DNA of 38,371 bases from positions 1 through 38,371 of the forward strand of contig JAHHGU010000054.1 of the NCBI GenBank assembly GCA_019359765.1, written 5' to 3'. The stretch comes from Aphanothece sp. CMT-3BRIN-NPC111. Lineage in GTDB: Bacteria; Cyanobacteriota; Cyanobacteriia; Cyanobacteriales; JAHHGU01. The notes under the pieces are model-generated. The model was given only the letters and a program-made list of their open reading frames with translations, did not search any database and was not told where the DNA came from. Every line of letters begins with the position of its first letter. The stretch's first letter is position 1. The translations under genes were made by a program, and so were the position numbers. Below are positions 22,643 through 30,916 of this stretch, piece by piece.

Positions 22643-24238
22643 ATGTTGTTAGGATTGCAAAAAGCATCGGGATTAAAGTTGGCGATAGGAGCCGCGATCG
22701 CATTTTTTTTATTAGCCCTAATTTTTACTCTGCATCGGCATTACACCTATTATTCCTCCTACGACCAAGGCATTTTTAATCAGGTATTCTGGAACGGAAT
22801 TCACGGGCGGTTCTTTCAAAGTTCCCTATCTTCCCAGTTATCTACCAACGTCGTCCACAATGGTGAAGTTACGGCGGTTTACTACCACCGATTGGGGCAA
22901 CACTTCACCCCAGCTTTGTTGCTCTGGTTGCCACTGTATGCCCTGTTTCCCTACCCGGCAACCTTAACCGTTTTGCAAGTTACTCTTGTCACCGCCGCCG
23001 GTTTAGTTTTATACGTCCTAGCTCGACAATATCTTGAGCCTAAGTTAGCAACAATGATTACGGTGAGCTTTTACGGCGCTAACGCTGTTATTGGCCCCAC
23101 CTTGTCTAACTTCCATGATATTTGTCAAATTCCCCTGTTCATATTTGGGCTGCTGCTGGCAATGGAAAAACGCTGGTGGTGGCTGTTTTGGGTGCTGGCT
23201 GTTTTGATCCTAGCGGTGCGAGAAGATTCGGGTGTGGAGTTGTTTGGCGTGGGGTTCTACCTGATCGTCAGCAAGCGCTATCCTCGCATCGGCTTGGCTG
23301 TCTGTACGCTCAGCTTGGGTTATATGCTCGTCCTCACCAATCTGATCATGCCACTATTTTCTCAGGACATATCCCAGCGGTTTATGATGGAGCGGTTTGG
23401 TCAGTATGCCAATGGCCCGGAAGCTTCCACGCTGGATATTATCTGGGGAATGATCAGCAACCCCTGGCGTTTGCTAGTCGAGCTGTTTTCACCTTTCTGG
23501 GGCACGATTAAGTATTTGATAGGTCAATTGTTGCCCTTGGCTTTTGTCCCAGCAGTTGCACCAGCATCTTGGATGGTGGCGGGATTCCCTCTACTCAAAC
23601 TGCTTTTAGGGAAGGGAGAGTCTGTTCTAGCGATCAACATTCGCTATGCAATGACAGTAGTACCAGGGCTATTCTATGGAGCAATTCTCTGGTGGTCAGC
23701 GCATCCCACATTTTTTAAGAAGTATTCGTTTCGGCGCTTTTGGATTTTCTGTATTAGTCTTTCCCTGTTCTTTTCGATTGCTTCCAGCCCCAATCGCACA
23801 TTTTATTTTCTCTTACCAGATTCCTACCAGCCCCTGGTATACGTTCCCTTAACCCAACAGTGGCAGCGTGCGAGTTCGATTCACTCATTGCTGGCGCAGA
23901 TTCCCTCAGACGCGAGTGTGGCTGCTACTACCTATCTGGTGCCTCATCTTTCAGGTCGTCGCGAAATTATCCGGGTTCCTGCGTTGCAACTGCGTAATGA
24001 CAAGCGACAAGTCGTGAATGTGGACTATGTAATAGCTGACTTGTGGCAATTGCAGCAGTATCAAGTCGCATTTAAGCAGGATGGCGAACAACTACGGGAA
24101 CTCGTTTCTCTCATCGACCGGGTAAGTGGCAATAGGGAATACGGAATTATCGGTTTTAAAGACGGTGTCATCCTGATGCAAAAGGGCGCCACCTCTAATG
24201 GGGAAGCTGTGGCGGGCTGGTTGGCTTTTAAGAAATAA
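22643..24238 (+). CDS. DUF2079 polytopic membrane protein
   Basis: A protein of about 531 residues with many hydrophobic helices in the first 400 and a soluble C-terminal part. The sequence YSSYDQGIFNQVFWNGIHG near residue 40, the conserved HFTPALLLWLPLYALFP, SNFHDICQIPLFIFGLLLA and REDSGVELFGVG are typical of DUF2079. This family has a fold like GT-C glycosyltransferases. The early Asp in SYDQG and Glu-Asp in VREDSG could be the acidic catalytic or metal-binding residues; this is inference. The frame begins with GTG 22640, with ATG at 22643 directly after; I use the ATG. It is not in an obvious operon. Confidence 0.83.
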   Translation: MLLGLQKASGLKLAIGAAIAFFLLALIFTLHRHYTYYSSYDQGIFNQVFWNGIHGRFFQSSLSSQLSTNVVHNGEVTAVYYHRLGQHFTPALLLWLPLYALFPYPATLTVLQVTLVTAAGLVLYVLARQYLEPKLATMITVSFYGANAVIGPTLSNFHDICQIPLFIFGLLLAMEKRWWWLFWVLAVLILAVREDSGVELFGVGFYLIVSKRYPRIGLAVCTLSLGYMLVLTNLIMPLFSQDISQRFMMERFGQYANGPEASTLDIIWGMISNPWRLLVELFSPFWGTIKYLIGQLLPLAFVPAVAPASWMVAGFPLLKLLLGKGESVLAINIRYAMTVVPGLFYGAILWWSAHPTFFKKYSFRRFWIFCISLSLFFSIASSPNRTFYFLLPDSYQPLVYVPLTQQWQRASSIHSLLAQIPSDASVAATTYLVPHLSGRREIIRVPALQLRNDKRQVVNVDYVIADLWQLQQYQVAFKQDGEQLRELVSLIDRVSGNREYGIIGFKDGVILMQKGATSNGEAVAGWLAFKK

Positions 24239-24354
24239 ATTCATATAAACTATCCCGCCTGACTTCGTGAACACATGGTTTATGCATCCGCACCAGCGGA
24301 GGAAGATTTGTCGTACTTGTAAATCATTAAATATATGTAATTATTTAATACTAG

Positions 24355-26637
24355 CTACCGATCAAAAATACGCACAAAAATTACCTGCCTCAAGTAAACA
24401 AATTGAGGTGAAAGCGGTGGCAATAAAGCAAAATTATTAAAGTCAGTATCGTAATCCCAGTTACGATCTGGAGCAAAATATATCTGTTGAATCCATGTGC
24501 CGTTGACATGTTGTGGCGTTCCTAAACTGACAAAAGAACCGCGATACGTCAAAGTGTCCCTGTCCCAATTTTCATGGAACCGTGGGTAATTCTCTAGGCC
24601 ACCGCTATAACTGGCATTACTACCGCTAGCGTTGCCAGTACCGCTTATATCTGTTCCTGCAAGAAACGCTGCATTGATAGTTGTGTGAGCCGCATTGGGC
24701 ATACTACCAGATATGCCACAGTTCAAGGCATTAGTAGTGAGGTTAAGACAAGCATTAGACAGCACATTCATCGAATCAGCTAGCACTGATGCTGGTTGTT
24801 TATTTATATTGTTGTAATCACCTTGGACATAAACTGCTTGATCGCTAGCTATTGTGAGTGGTCCAGGAATATTGGCGCCATTTGTTATGGCAAAGCCATA
24901 AGGGCTTTGGGTACCACCAGCAGTCGAAAAACTATTGGCATCTATTGTTTCATGAACGACTAAGCCACCCTCAGTTCGGTCACTTGCAGCCAGTCCAAGA
25001 TTTTGAAATGAGCCTGTAGGAGCATTGGAATCTGCGGCAGCTCTTTGAAATAGCAATTGGTCAGCAGAAAACCCATTACCGTTATTATTGTTAGAAAGAG
25101 TACCATTTGAGAATTGAAGATAAATACCGTCTCTATTCCAGAGTGTCAATCCTTTCATATTCATTTGTAATATTTGCATAGACCTCTGCTCACGGTTGTT
25201 GTAAAAACTATTATTAACCTGAAGCGGAGCCGCAGTAAAACAATTGTTTTGTAATGCGGCAATTTGGGCAGGAGTCGATGCTGTAAGTAATGCAATTTGC
25301 GGGTTACTTAAACCTAGACTTGCTATTAGGGTTAATAATGTTGTGTCTATCCCAGTACCTGTGAGCGGCTGGCTTATTGATGAAAAGCTAATGGGAGATG
25401 TTTGGGATGCAATTGCAACTTGTAATGCCTTGACTACAGCCTGAGCCTGAAGATTGGTGAGAGCTGGAGTTATGCTTGGTGGGGTGGGAAAAGTTCCCCT
25501 GCATAAGCTTTGTTGCTCTTGCGTATTTCTGGTCACGATCATGACTGGCTGCATCAAACTCCGTAACTGACCTTCAGAAAAAGTTACAGTTGATGAAGAT
25601 GTACGATTGATTGCTGTAACTGTAACAGGCACTGTGCTAGTAGGCTGATATTGAATACGTAGATCTGCATTTTTAAAGTAATCTCCACTCGCATTTAGAA
25701 AACTAGGCGATGGAACTGTCACTGCTTCCACGCCGACTTGAATTTGATTGCCCCAAATACTCTTTAGGTTAGCTGGAGATAAAAATGATGTAGTGGGGGT
25801 ACCATTGTTGGCACTCAGCAAATTCTGAATGGTGCCTGCTCCATCCGGAATTCTAACCCGGCCATTAGGATAGGTATTGTTATTATTCTTGCGGCTATTG
25901 AACAGGTTCCCAACAGTGGTAACTTGACCGTTAATCGTGAGGGTTGTGTTTGAGCCGAGATAGAGACTCCCGTTCGTATGTACCGGACCATTCAAGGTCA
26001 TTGTCGGACTGGGTAATATCTCTAAATCGTTTTGGTAAAAAGCAGCAAACTGGAATAGTGGAACTACACGACTCTTTAAATCCATTTGTAATATTGCTTC
26101 CGTATTTAACTCCCCAGACTTAGAAGCAACTGAAAATATTCTGTAGGTATACTCCTGCATATTAAGGTTTTGATACAGTTCCCCCCTAGGAATCACGGAA
26201 ATAGTCGGGTAGGGATTTATATTGTCAGGGTTTTCTTTAACATAGGTATTAGCGTTATGAGATTGGAAAGAATAAGCTTGACAGGCAAAATCGCCGCTTC
26301 CAGTACTACCGGAGACCTGATTTATACAAGCATCCATAGAGGTAGGACTGACACCACTTGGGCGATTGTAACCTTGGAAATCTTGCCGAATAGCCTCTGC
26401 ACGCAGATTTAGCCCCGACTCAGCTGCATAAAAGCCACTATTACTATCGGCAAAAGAACGTGTGGTTGACCTTTCGATATCAGTCATTAATAGATAGGCT
26501 GCCATTAGACTCAGCAACACAAGCATCATGGTGACAGCCGTAATCATTACATATCCTTCCTCTTGCTGCGTCTGCATCTGATGCAGACGCACAATAATTG
26601 GCATCAGCTGCTTCAAGTCTTTGTGCTGGTGTTTCAT
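24355..26637 (-). CDS. hpsA: HpsA/PilX-like large pseudopilus-associated protein
   Basis: A 760-residue protein with one N-terminal membrane helix (EGYVMITAVTMMLVLLSLMA, about 27-50), preceded by a charged, Gln-rich segment. The following SFADSNSGFYAAESGLNLRAE matches PilX-type minor pilin N-termini. A long Asn/Thr/Ser-rich extracellular part follows, including GPVHTNGSLYLGSN and the C-terminal WIQQIYFAPDRNWDYDTDFN. This resembles HpsA of filamentous cyanobacteria, needed for hormogonium polysaccharide export and gliding in Nostoc. It is the last gene of a four-gene operon, 4 nt behind the PilW-like gene, with AAGG in front of the ATG. The mature part has no recognised enzyme motif. Confidence 0.8.
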   Translation of the reverse strand: MKHQHKDLKQLMPIIVRLHQMQTQQEEGYVMITAVTMMLVLLSLMAAYLLMTDIERSTTRSFADSNSGFYAAESGLNLRAEAIRQDFQGYNRPSGVSPTSMDACINQVSGSTGSGDFACQAYSFQSHNANTYVKENPDNINPYPTISVIPRGELYQNLNMQEYTYRIFSVASKSGELNTEAILQMDLKSRVVPLFQFAAFYQNDLEILPSPTMTLNGPVHTNGSLYLGSNTTLTINGQVTTVGNLFNSRKNNNNTYPNGRVRIPDGAGTIQNLLSANNGTPTTSFLSPANLKSIWGNQIQVGVEAVTVPSPSFLNASGDYFKNADLRIQYQPTSTVPVTVTAINRTSSSTVTFSEGQLRSLMQPVMIVTRNTQEQQSLCRGTFPTPPSITPALTNLQAQAVVKALQVAIASQTSPISFSSISQPLTGTGIDTTLLTLIASLGLSNPQIALLTASTPAQIAALQNNCFTAAPLQVNNSFYNNREQRSMQILQMNMKGLTLWNRDGIYLQFSNGTLSNNNNGNGFSADQLLFQRAAADSNAPTGSFQNLGLAASDRTEGGLVVHETIDANSFSTAGGTQSPYGFAITNGANIPGPLTIASDQAVYVQGDYNNINKQPASVLADSMNVLSNACLNLTTNALNCGISGSMPNAAHTTINAAFLAGTDISGTGNASGSNASYSGGLENYPRFHENWDRDTLTYRGSFVSLGTPQHVNGTWIQQIYFAPDRNWDYDTDFNNFALLPPLSPQFVYLRQVIFVRIFDR

Positions 26638-26641
26638 CGCC

Positions 26642-27595
26642 TTAACGGGAAAGAACGTTGCGAGGAAAAAAATGTCCTGAAATTTGGAGATTTTTCGCTT
26701 TTATCAAACCCTTAGAAGTATCTTTTACAGTTAAAGTTACCTGTAGGGATTGAAGCTGTTGCCAACTCTCTCCAGCACCAGGAAAAGTATCTTTCAATTG
26801 GTTGCTTGACATCAAAACATTGGCTTGAAAACTAGCCAATTCATTAACTAAATTTTGAGTAACGGTTCCATTCGTTATTAGCTTAAGAGTATTGTTTTGC
26901 AAAGTATAGTGACGCTCTTCAATCAGATAAATACTACTGTTGGTACTGTAATTGTTTTGCCAAAAAGTGCTGTTCGATTTGTGTATTTTAAAATTAGAGT
27001 TGTCATCAGCGTCATAAGTAAAAAATTCACCTTTACCATTGCCATCGTAAATATAAGCCCGCACAACCTCGCTGGCGTTTCCTTGGCAACCAGTAACTTT
27101 ATCTTGGGCACACCGATAGTTGCGCCAGACTTCTAGATTGTCAGGCCAGCCATCATTATTAGCATCGGGAACTGGCGTACAACCGGCCGGTGGGTTAGCA
27201 CTTCTATCAGCAACAAAGACAACATCAGTATTACTGCCTGCATTAATAGTTCCACAGACAGGGAGAACTGTTCCTATCAAGTTTCGCAGAAGTATCAACT
27301 CTGAGGTTCCATTCGCATTTCTAGTAACTTGGATTACGGGTATTTTAGGGTCTGTTAGCCGCTCACCTGCCTGTTTAATATCTGTACCAACCAAATCGAT
27401 AGCAGCACGCAAGTTCTGATTCACTTTATTTCGGGCTTGGTCTTCCAGGTAAAGCTTGCGATTGTAGAGAACCGCCGAGAAAGCCATGCCGATCACGATT
27501 GAAGCTATAAATATGCTGACTAGTACCTCTAATAGAGTGAATCCGCTATCTGAATTGCGTATAGACTGCCTCAATGTTGTATATCGTCGTTCCAT
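26642..27595 (-). CDS. PilW-like prepilin (pseudopilin), third gene of hps-like operon
   Basis: A 317-residue type IV prepilin-like protein. After 18 mostly polar residues, SGFTLLEVLVSIFIASIVIG gives the prepilin peptidase site Gly|Phe with Glu at +5 and the hydrophobic helix. Downstream, LRAAIDLVGTDIKQAGERL is the PilW-like helix found in minor pilins. The rest is beta-rich, with a possible calcium-binding stretch (VPDANNDGWPDN). It overlaps the upstream PilV-like gene by 50 bp, and the HpsA-like gene begins 4 nt after its stop, so all are co-translated. Probable role: initiating a pseudopilus for surface polysaccharide or motility. Confidence 0.85.
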   Translation of the reverse strand: MERRYTTLRQSIRNSDSGFTLLEVLVSIFIASIVIGMAFSAVLYNRKLYLEDQARNKVNQNLRAAIDLVGTDIKQAGERLTDPKIPVIQVTRNANGTSELILLRNLIGTVLPVCGTINAGSNTDVVFVADRSANPPAGCTPVPDANNDGWPDNLEVWRNYRCAQDKVTGCQGNASEVVRAYIYDGNGKGEFFTYDADDNSNFKIHKSNSTFWQNNYSTNSSIYLIEERHYTLQNNTLKLITNGTVTQNLVNELASFQANVLMSSNQLKDTFPGAGESWQQLQSLQVTLTVKDTSKGLIKAKNLQISGHFFPRNVLSR

Positions 27596-27944
27596 TGTTT
27601 TTTAACTCTACTCTAACTTGTCTACTATTAGAGCCACAGTAGGCTTGGTTTTCGCAGTAATAGATCGTTGCGTTATATACATGTCCCATTGATGTAGGGG
27701 CTGGGAAAACTGTGGTGTTTCCAGAGGTTGGTAAGGTAGTAGGGTTCTGTTGCCTCAGACTATCTAGAATTTGTTGAGACGCTATCACAGCTCCTGTACG
27801 AAGTTCACTTCTAATATTGTTAAGACGTGCGTATAAAAATAGCGGTAGTGAAAATGCTAGACAAACAGTCAAAAGAGTTAGTGATACTACGGCCTCAAGC
27901 AGGCTGAACCCTTGTTCTTCTTTATTAAGATTTTTCTTTTTCAT
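27546..27944 (-). CDS. PilV-like prepilin, second gene of hps-like operon
   Basis: A 132-residue minor prepilin. KEEQGFSLLEAVVSLTLLTV shows the cleavage site Gly|Phe, Glu at +5 and the start of the membrane helix, preceded by a short basic leader (MKKKNLNK). GAVIASQQILDSLRQQNPTT follows the helix in the usual way. There is one pair of Cys (YYCENQAYC). It begins in the ATGA overlap with the first pilin gene and overlaps the third by 50 bp. It probably assembles with the other two pseudopilins in the inner membrane. Confidence 0.85.
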   Translation of the reverse strand: MKKKNLNKEEQGFSLLEAVVSLTLLTVCLAFSLPLFLYARLNNIRSELRTGAVIASQQILDSLRQQNPTTLPTSGNTTVFPAPTSMGHVYNATIYYCENQAYCGSNSRQVRVELKNNGTTIYNIEAVYTQFR

Positions 27945-28417
27945 TGAGCTGCTACTGCCCCCCCAAGTAGAACCTCAACAGTACTTGTTTTATTATTATC
28001 TTTATCCTGTAAAGTAATGATGAGATTTGAGTTTGCTAATCCTCGGCTGTTATAGCAAATAGTCCAAGCTAAAGGAAGTGCTTGTACAACACCATCCTTA
28101 GTTGTAGGTGCTACCATCTGGGTACGTTTAGGTAAATCAAGATTAAAGTTAGGAGTTGCAACCCAGTTCGTCGCACTGCAATTGTTGGCAGATTCCGCTA
28201 TGAGATTAGTCGCGGAACCAGGCCTGACTCGGTAGGCTGAGGTCGTAGCCATTGCCCTAGCCCTAATCAATTGGAAGTTGCCTGAGACTTGAGTGACTGC
28301 ATTCTGCAAGGGTTTGTTTGCAAACATTAAGCTAGGCACAGCCATTGCTGACAAAATACCAATAATTGCGATAACAACTAATACTTCCACCAGAGTAAAA
28401 CCTTGATAATTTTTCAC
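27941..28417 (-). CDS. GspH/FimT-like prepilin, first gene of hps-like operon
   Basis: A prepilin of about 158 residues. The frame is open to a TTG at 28435, but the likely start is the GTG at 28415-28417. GGAGG stands 4 nt before it, and the product then begins with the short leader MKNYQG, cut before FTLVEVLVVIAIIGILSAMA. Glu is at +5 as in all type IV pilins. The remainder, with FQLIRARAMATTSAYRVRPG, is the GspH/FimT pattern. It opens the operon pilin-pilin-pilin-HpsA and is divergent from a glycosyltransferase gene, a layout like hpsB-D and hpsA in Nostoc. Confidence 0.85.
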   Translation of the reverse strand: MKNYQGFTLVEVLVVIAIIGILSAMAVPSLMFANKPLQNAVTQVSGNFQLIRARAMATTSAYRVRPGSATNLIAESANNCSATNWVATPNFNLDLPKRTQMVAPTTKDGVVQALPLAWTICYNSRGLANSNLIITLQDKDNNKTSTVEVLLGGAVAAQ

Positions 28418-28769
28418 TGTGCCTCCACAGGGCAAGTAAGTTGTTTCCAGGAAAAATAAAGGGTATATGTGAATTTATTCATACTAATAATAAAATATTT
28501 CTTATGCTATATCAATAATTTTTTTTGTCAATTAACAACAAACGAGGCTAAACTCTTAAGCCCATTCCCTGCCCGGAGTATGCGAGATTTTACAGACCTT
28601 CGTTAGCGTTATTTCCTACTAATAACCAACCGCTAACAGCTAACACCCGGTCGCACTCGTTGGGGATGATCGGTCTAAATCAGGTGAATTCAGCAATATT
28701 ACCTACACTAATTTTGTAGAGATATGTCACTCTGTATAGATATGTAAAAGATGGGTGGAATTGGGGCAA
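28418..28769. other. Divergent promoter region between hps-like operon and GT4 gene
   Basis: The region has an A+T-rich half next to the pilin operon. A short repeat-rich stretch at about 28618-28650 (CTAATAACCAACCGCTAACA) follows, and AGATATGT occurs twice 18 bp apart (28720-28727 and 28738-28745) before the glycosyltransferase start. The doubled octamer could be a regulator site. No firm promoter was called. Confidence 0.4.
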
Positions 28770-29960
28770 ATGAAGATTCTGGTACTAACTTGGGAGTTTC
28801 CGCCGCGCCTTGTGGGAGGCATTGCTCGTCATGTTGCGGAGTTATATCCGGAGTTGGTCAAGCTAGGGCATGAAGTCCACCTGATTACAGTCGAGTTCGG
28901 GGAAGCACCCCGTTATGAGGTGGTGGATGGGGTGCGCGTTCATCGGGTATCAGTCGGTTACAGCCAAGACTTCTTCCACTGGGTTGTGAACCTAAACGAG
29001 AGCATGGGGCAGCACGGAGCCAAGCTGATATTAGAGGAAGGTGCCTTTGATGTGATTCATGCTCATGATTGGCTTGTGGGGGATGCGGCGATCGCTCTCA
29101 AGCACAACTTCAAAACCCCGATTGTAGCCACCATCCACGCCACCGAATTTGGTCGGCACAACGGTCTCCACACAGATACTCAGCAATACATCAGTGGTAA
29201 AGAAAAGCTTCTCGCTTACAACGCTTGGCGAGTCATTGTCTGCACAGACTATATGCGGCGGGAAGTGGAAAAAGCTTTAGAAACGCCTTGGGACAAAATT
29301 GATGTTGTATATAACGGCATCCGACCAGAGAAAAAACTGCGTGGCCACGAATTTGATGCTTGGAACTTCCGCCGACGGTTTGCCAATGATGGAGAGAAAA
29401 TTGTCTACTATGTCGGTCGCATGACCTACGAAAAAGGTGTCTCAGTATTGCTTAACGCAGCCCCAAAAGTGGCGTGGGAACTCGGAGGCTATATTAAATT
29501 CGTGTTCATTGGCGGCGGCAATACCGACCACCTCAAGCAGCAAGCTTGGAACTTGGGTATTTGGGACAAGTGCTATTTCACCGGCTTTATGTCAGATGAA
29601 GACCTAGATAAATTTCAGACTGTTGCTGATTGTGCGGTATTCCCCAGCCTCTACGAACCCTTTGGAATTGTCGCCTTAGAAAGCTTTGCCGCCCGCGTGC
29701 CAGTGGTTGTCTCTGATACAGGCGGTTTCCCAGAGGTGGTGCGACATACCAAAACTGGCATCGTCACTTGGACGAATAATGCCGAATCCTTGGCTTGGGG
29801 CATCTTGGAGGTATTGAAAAATCCAGGCTACGCCCAGTGGCTAATTGACAATGCTTACGAAGATTTAGGGCGACGGTTCAACTGGCCTAAGTTAGCTCAA
29901 CAAACTGAGGCTGTTTATGGTCGGGTTTTACACGAGCGATCGCAAGCTACCTGGCTCTAG
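28770..29960 (+). CDS. GT4 family glycosyltransferase (glycogen-synthase-like fold)
   Basis: A retaining GT-B glycosyltransferase of about 396 residues. The N-terminal domain starts MKILVLTWEFPPRLVGGIAR, with the sugar-acceptor loop PPRLVGGIARHV, and includes FDVIHAHDWLVGDAA. The C-terminal domain has KIVYYVGRMTYEKGV, the nucleotide-sugar motif PSLYEPFGIVALE (E-x7-E) and VVSDTGGFPEVV. I take the ATG at 28770 with GGGG 3 nt before; GTG 28755 is further up. The donor cannot be told. It sits back to back with the pseudopilin/HpsA operon, so a part in surface polysaccharide is plausible; a storage role in alpha-glucan synthesis is the alternative. Confidence 0.85.
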   Translation: MKILVLTWEFPPRLVGGIARHVAELYPELVKLGHEVHLITVEFGEAPRYEVVDGVRVHRVSVGYSQDFFHWVVNLNESMGQHGAKLILEEGAFDVIHAHDWLVGDAAIALKHNFKTPIVATIHATEFGRHNGLHTDTQQYISGKEKLLAYNAWRVIVCTDYMRREVEKALETPWDKIDVVYNGIRPEKKLRGHEFDAWNFRRRFANDGEKIVYYVGRMTYEKGVSVLLNAAPKVAWELGGYIKFVFIGGGNTDHLKQQAWNLGIWDKCYFTGFMSDEDLDKFQTVADCAVFPSLYEPFGIVALESFAARVPVVVSDTGGFPEVVRHTKTGIVTWTNNAESLAWGILEVLKNPGYAQWLIDNAYEDLGRRFNWPKLAQQTEAVYGRVLHERSQATWL

Positions 29961-29984
29961 CAATAGTTATCAGTTTTGAGTTAT

Positions 29985-30024
29985 GAGTTTTAAGTTATTC
30001 AGAAATCTCTTTAACTCAAAACTC
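29985..30024 (+). terminator. Stem-loop after the GT4 gene
   Basis: GAGTTTTAAGTTA (29985-29997) pairs with TAACTCAAAACTC (30012-30024) at 12 of 13 positions around a 14-nt loop, starting 25 nt after the stop. The arms are heptamer-like repeats (GTTTTGAGTTATGAG), so it is also a small repetitive element. No T-run follows. Confidence 0.45.
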
Positions 30025-30916
30025 AACGCTCAGCATTCAAAACTATTTCAGTAAATATGCTCATGACAGTGCGCGATCGCACCTTGATATTCGCATTCAG
30101 TGACATCCCTGATTGTCATAAAACTTTTTTGCCATTAATCACTAAAAGCTGGTGATTTAGCTTAATTTTTGCCGGAAATCTATCGAATGGATGAACTTGA
30201 TCCGGCGGTAAGGCATCTGAACCCCTCGAAACTAAGCTGCCCTTAATATCACCAAGCTCACTAAAAGGAAACGAGTCAATTCTCAGAAATATTTTTTATT
30301 ACTTTTATCGCTCAAAGCGCGATCGCTTTTTAGCTGTAATGCGATCGCACGCCAGTAAGCACAAAATGCCTATGGCTAGGCATCATAACCCTTTTGGTAT
30401 GCCTAACGCTTCGTGCATTTTAACGCTAATCACAGCATTTTTAACAAGCAGGCAGAAAGAAAAGTCAATAATTCCGGCATCATTAGGCAGTTTAAATTTT
30501 ATTAATTTCACTTAATTAGTAGAAATGTATATTTATTTTTTCTATTATAAAAACCCCCAATCTGGCTGGCAGCAAAGCTCTGAGAAAATAACTTTTTTTT
30601 ATCTGCTTAAGTTATACGTTTTCTGGTACTTTGTTTCATAGAAATCATCTAACTCTTAGTAAATAACGCTATACTGTTTATATAGTTACATTTACTTGAA
30701 TTTGTAGTTCACCTACTAATCTGAATATATATAAAAAGTGGTTGTGCTAAGGATGTAATGACCTGAGATTGTTGAAGTAAGGTTTTCGACGGTAATTATC
30801 CTTACGTGTTAGGCACTACCGAAAAATTAAATTGTCAGGTACGAGAGTGGAAGCCTCAAACTAAACTTTCACCCTCACCATGGCATGGATAACATTAGTA
30901 AATTGGAGAAATAATC
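30025..30916. other. Long leader region of the bluetail surface-protein gene
   Basis: About 890 bp without an ORF. It contains the duplicated block 30291-30615 (listed separately) and, nearer the gene, an A+T-rich stretch that probably holds the promoter. GGAG stands 8 nt before the ATG of the surface protein at 30917. One further HIP1-type site lies at about 30074. Confidence 0.5.
30291..30615 (+). repeat. Duplicated upstream block, copy A
   Basis: This block matches 32881-33222 through most of its length. Shared landmarks are TTTTATCGCTCAAAGCGCGA, ACGCCAGTAAGCACAAAATG, TTTTAACGCTAATCACAGCA, AACCCCCAATCT and ATCTGCTTAAGTTAT. Two hairpins are kept: GCGATCGC arms (30319-30326 with 30341-30348), and ATGCCTA/TAGGCAT (30366-30383). 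It ends 301 bp ahead of the surface-protein ATG. No ORF lies within. Confidence 0.85.
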
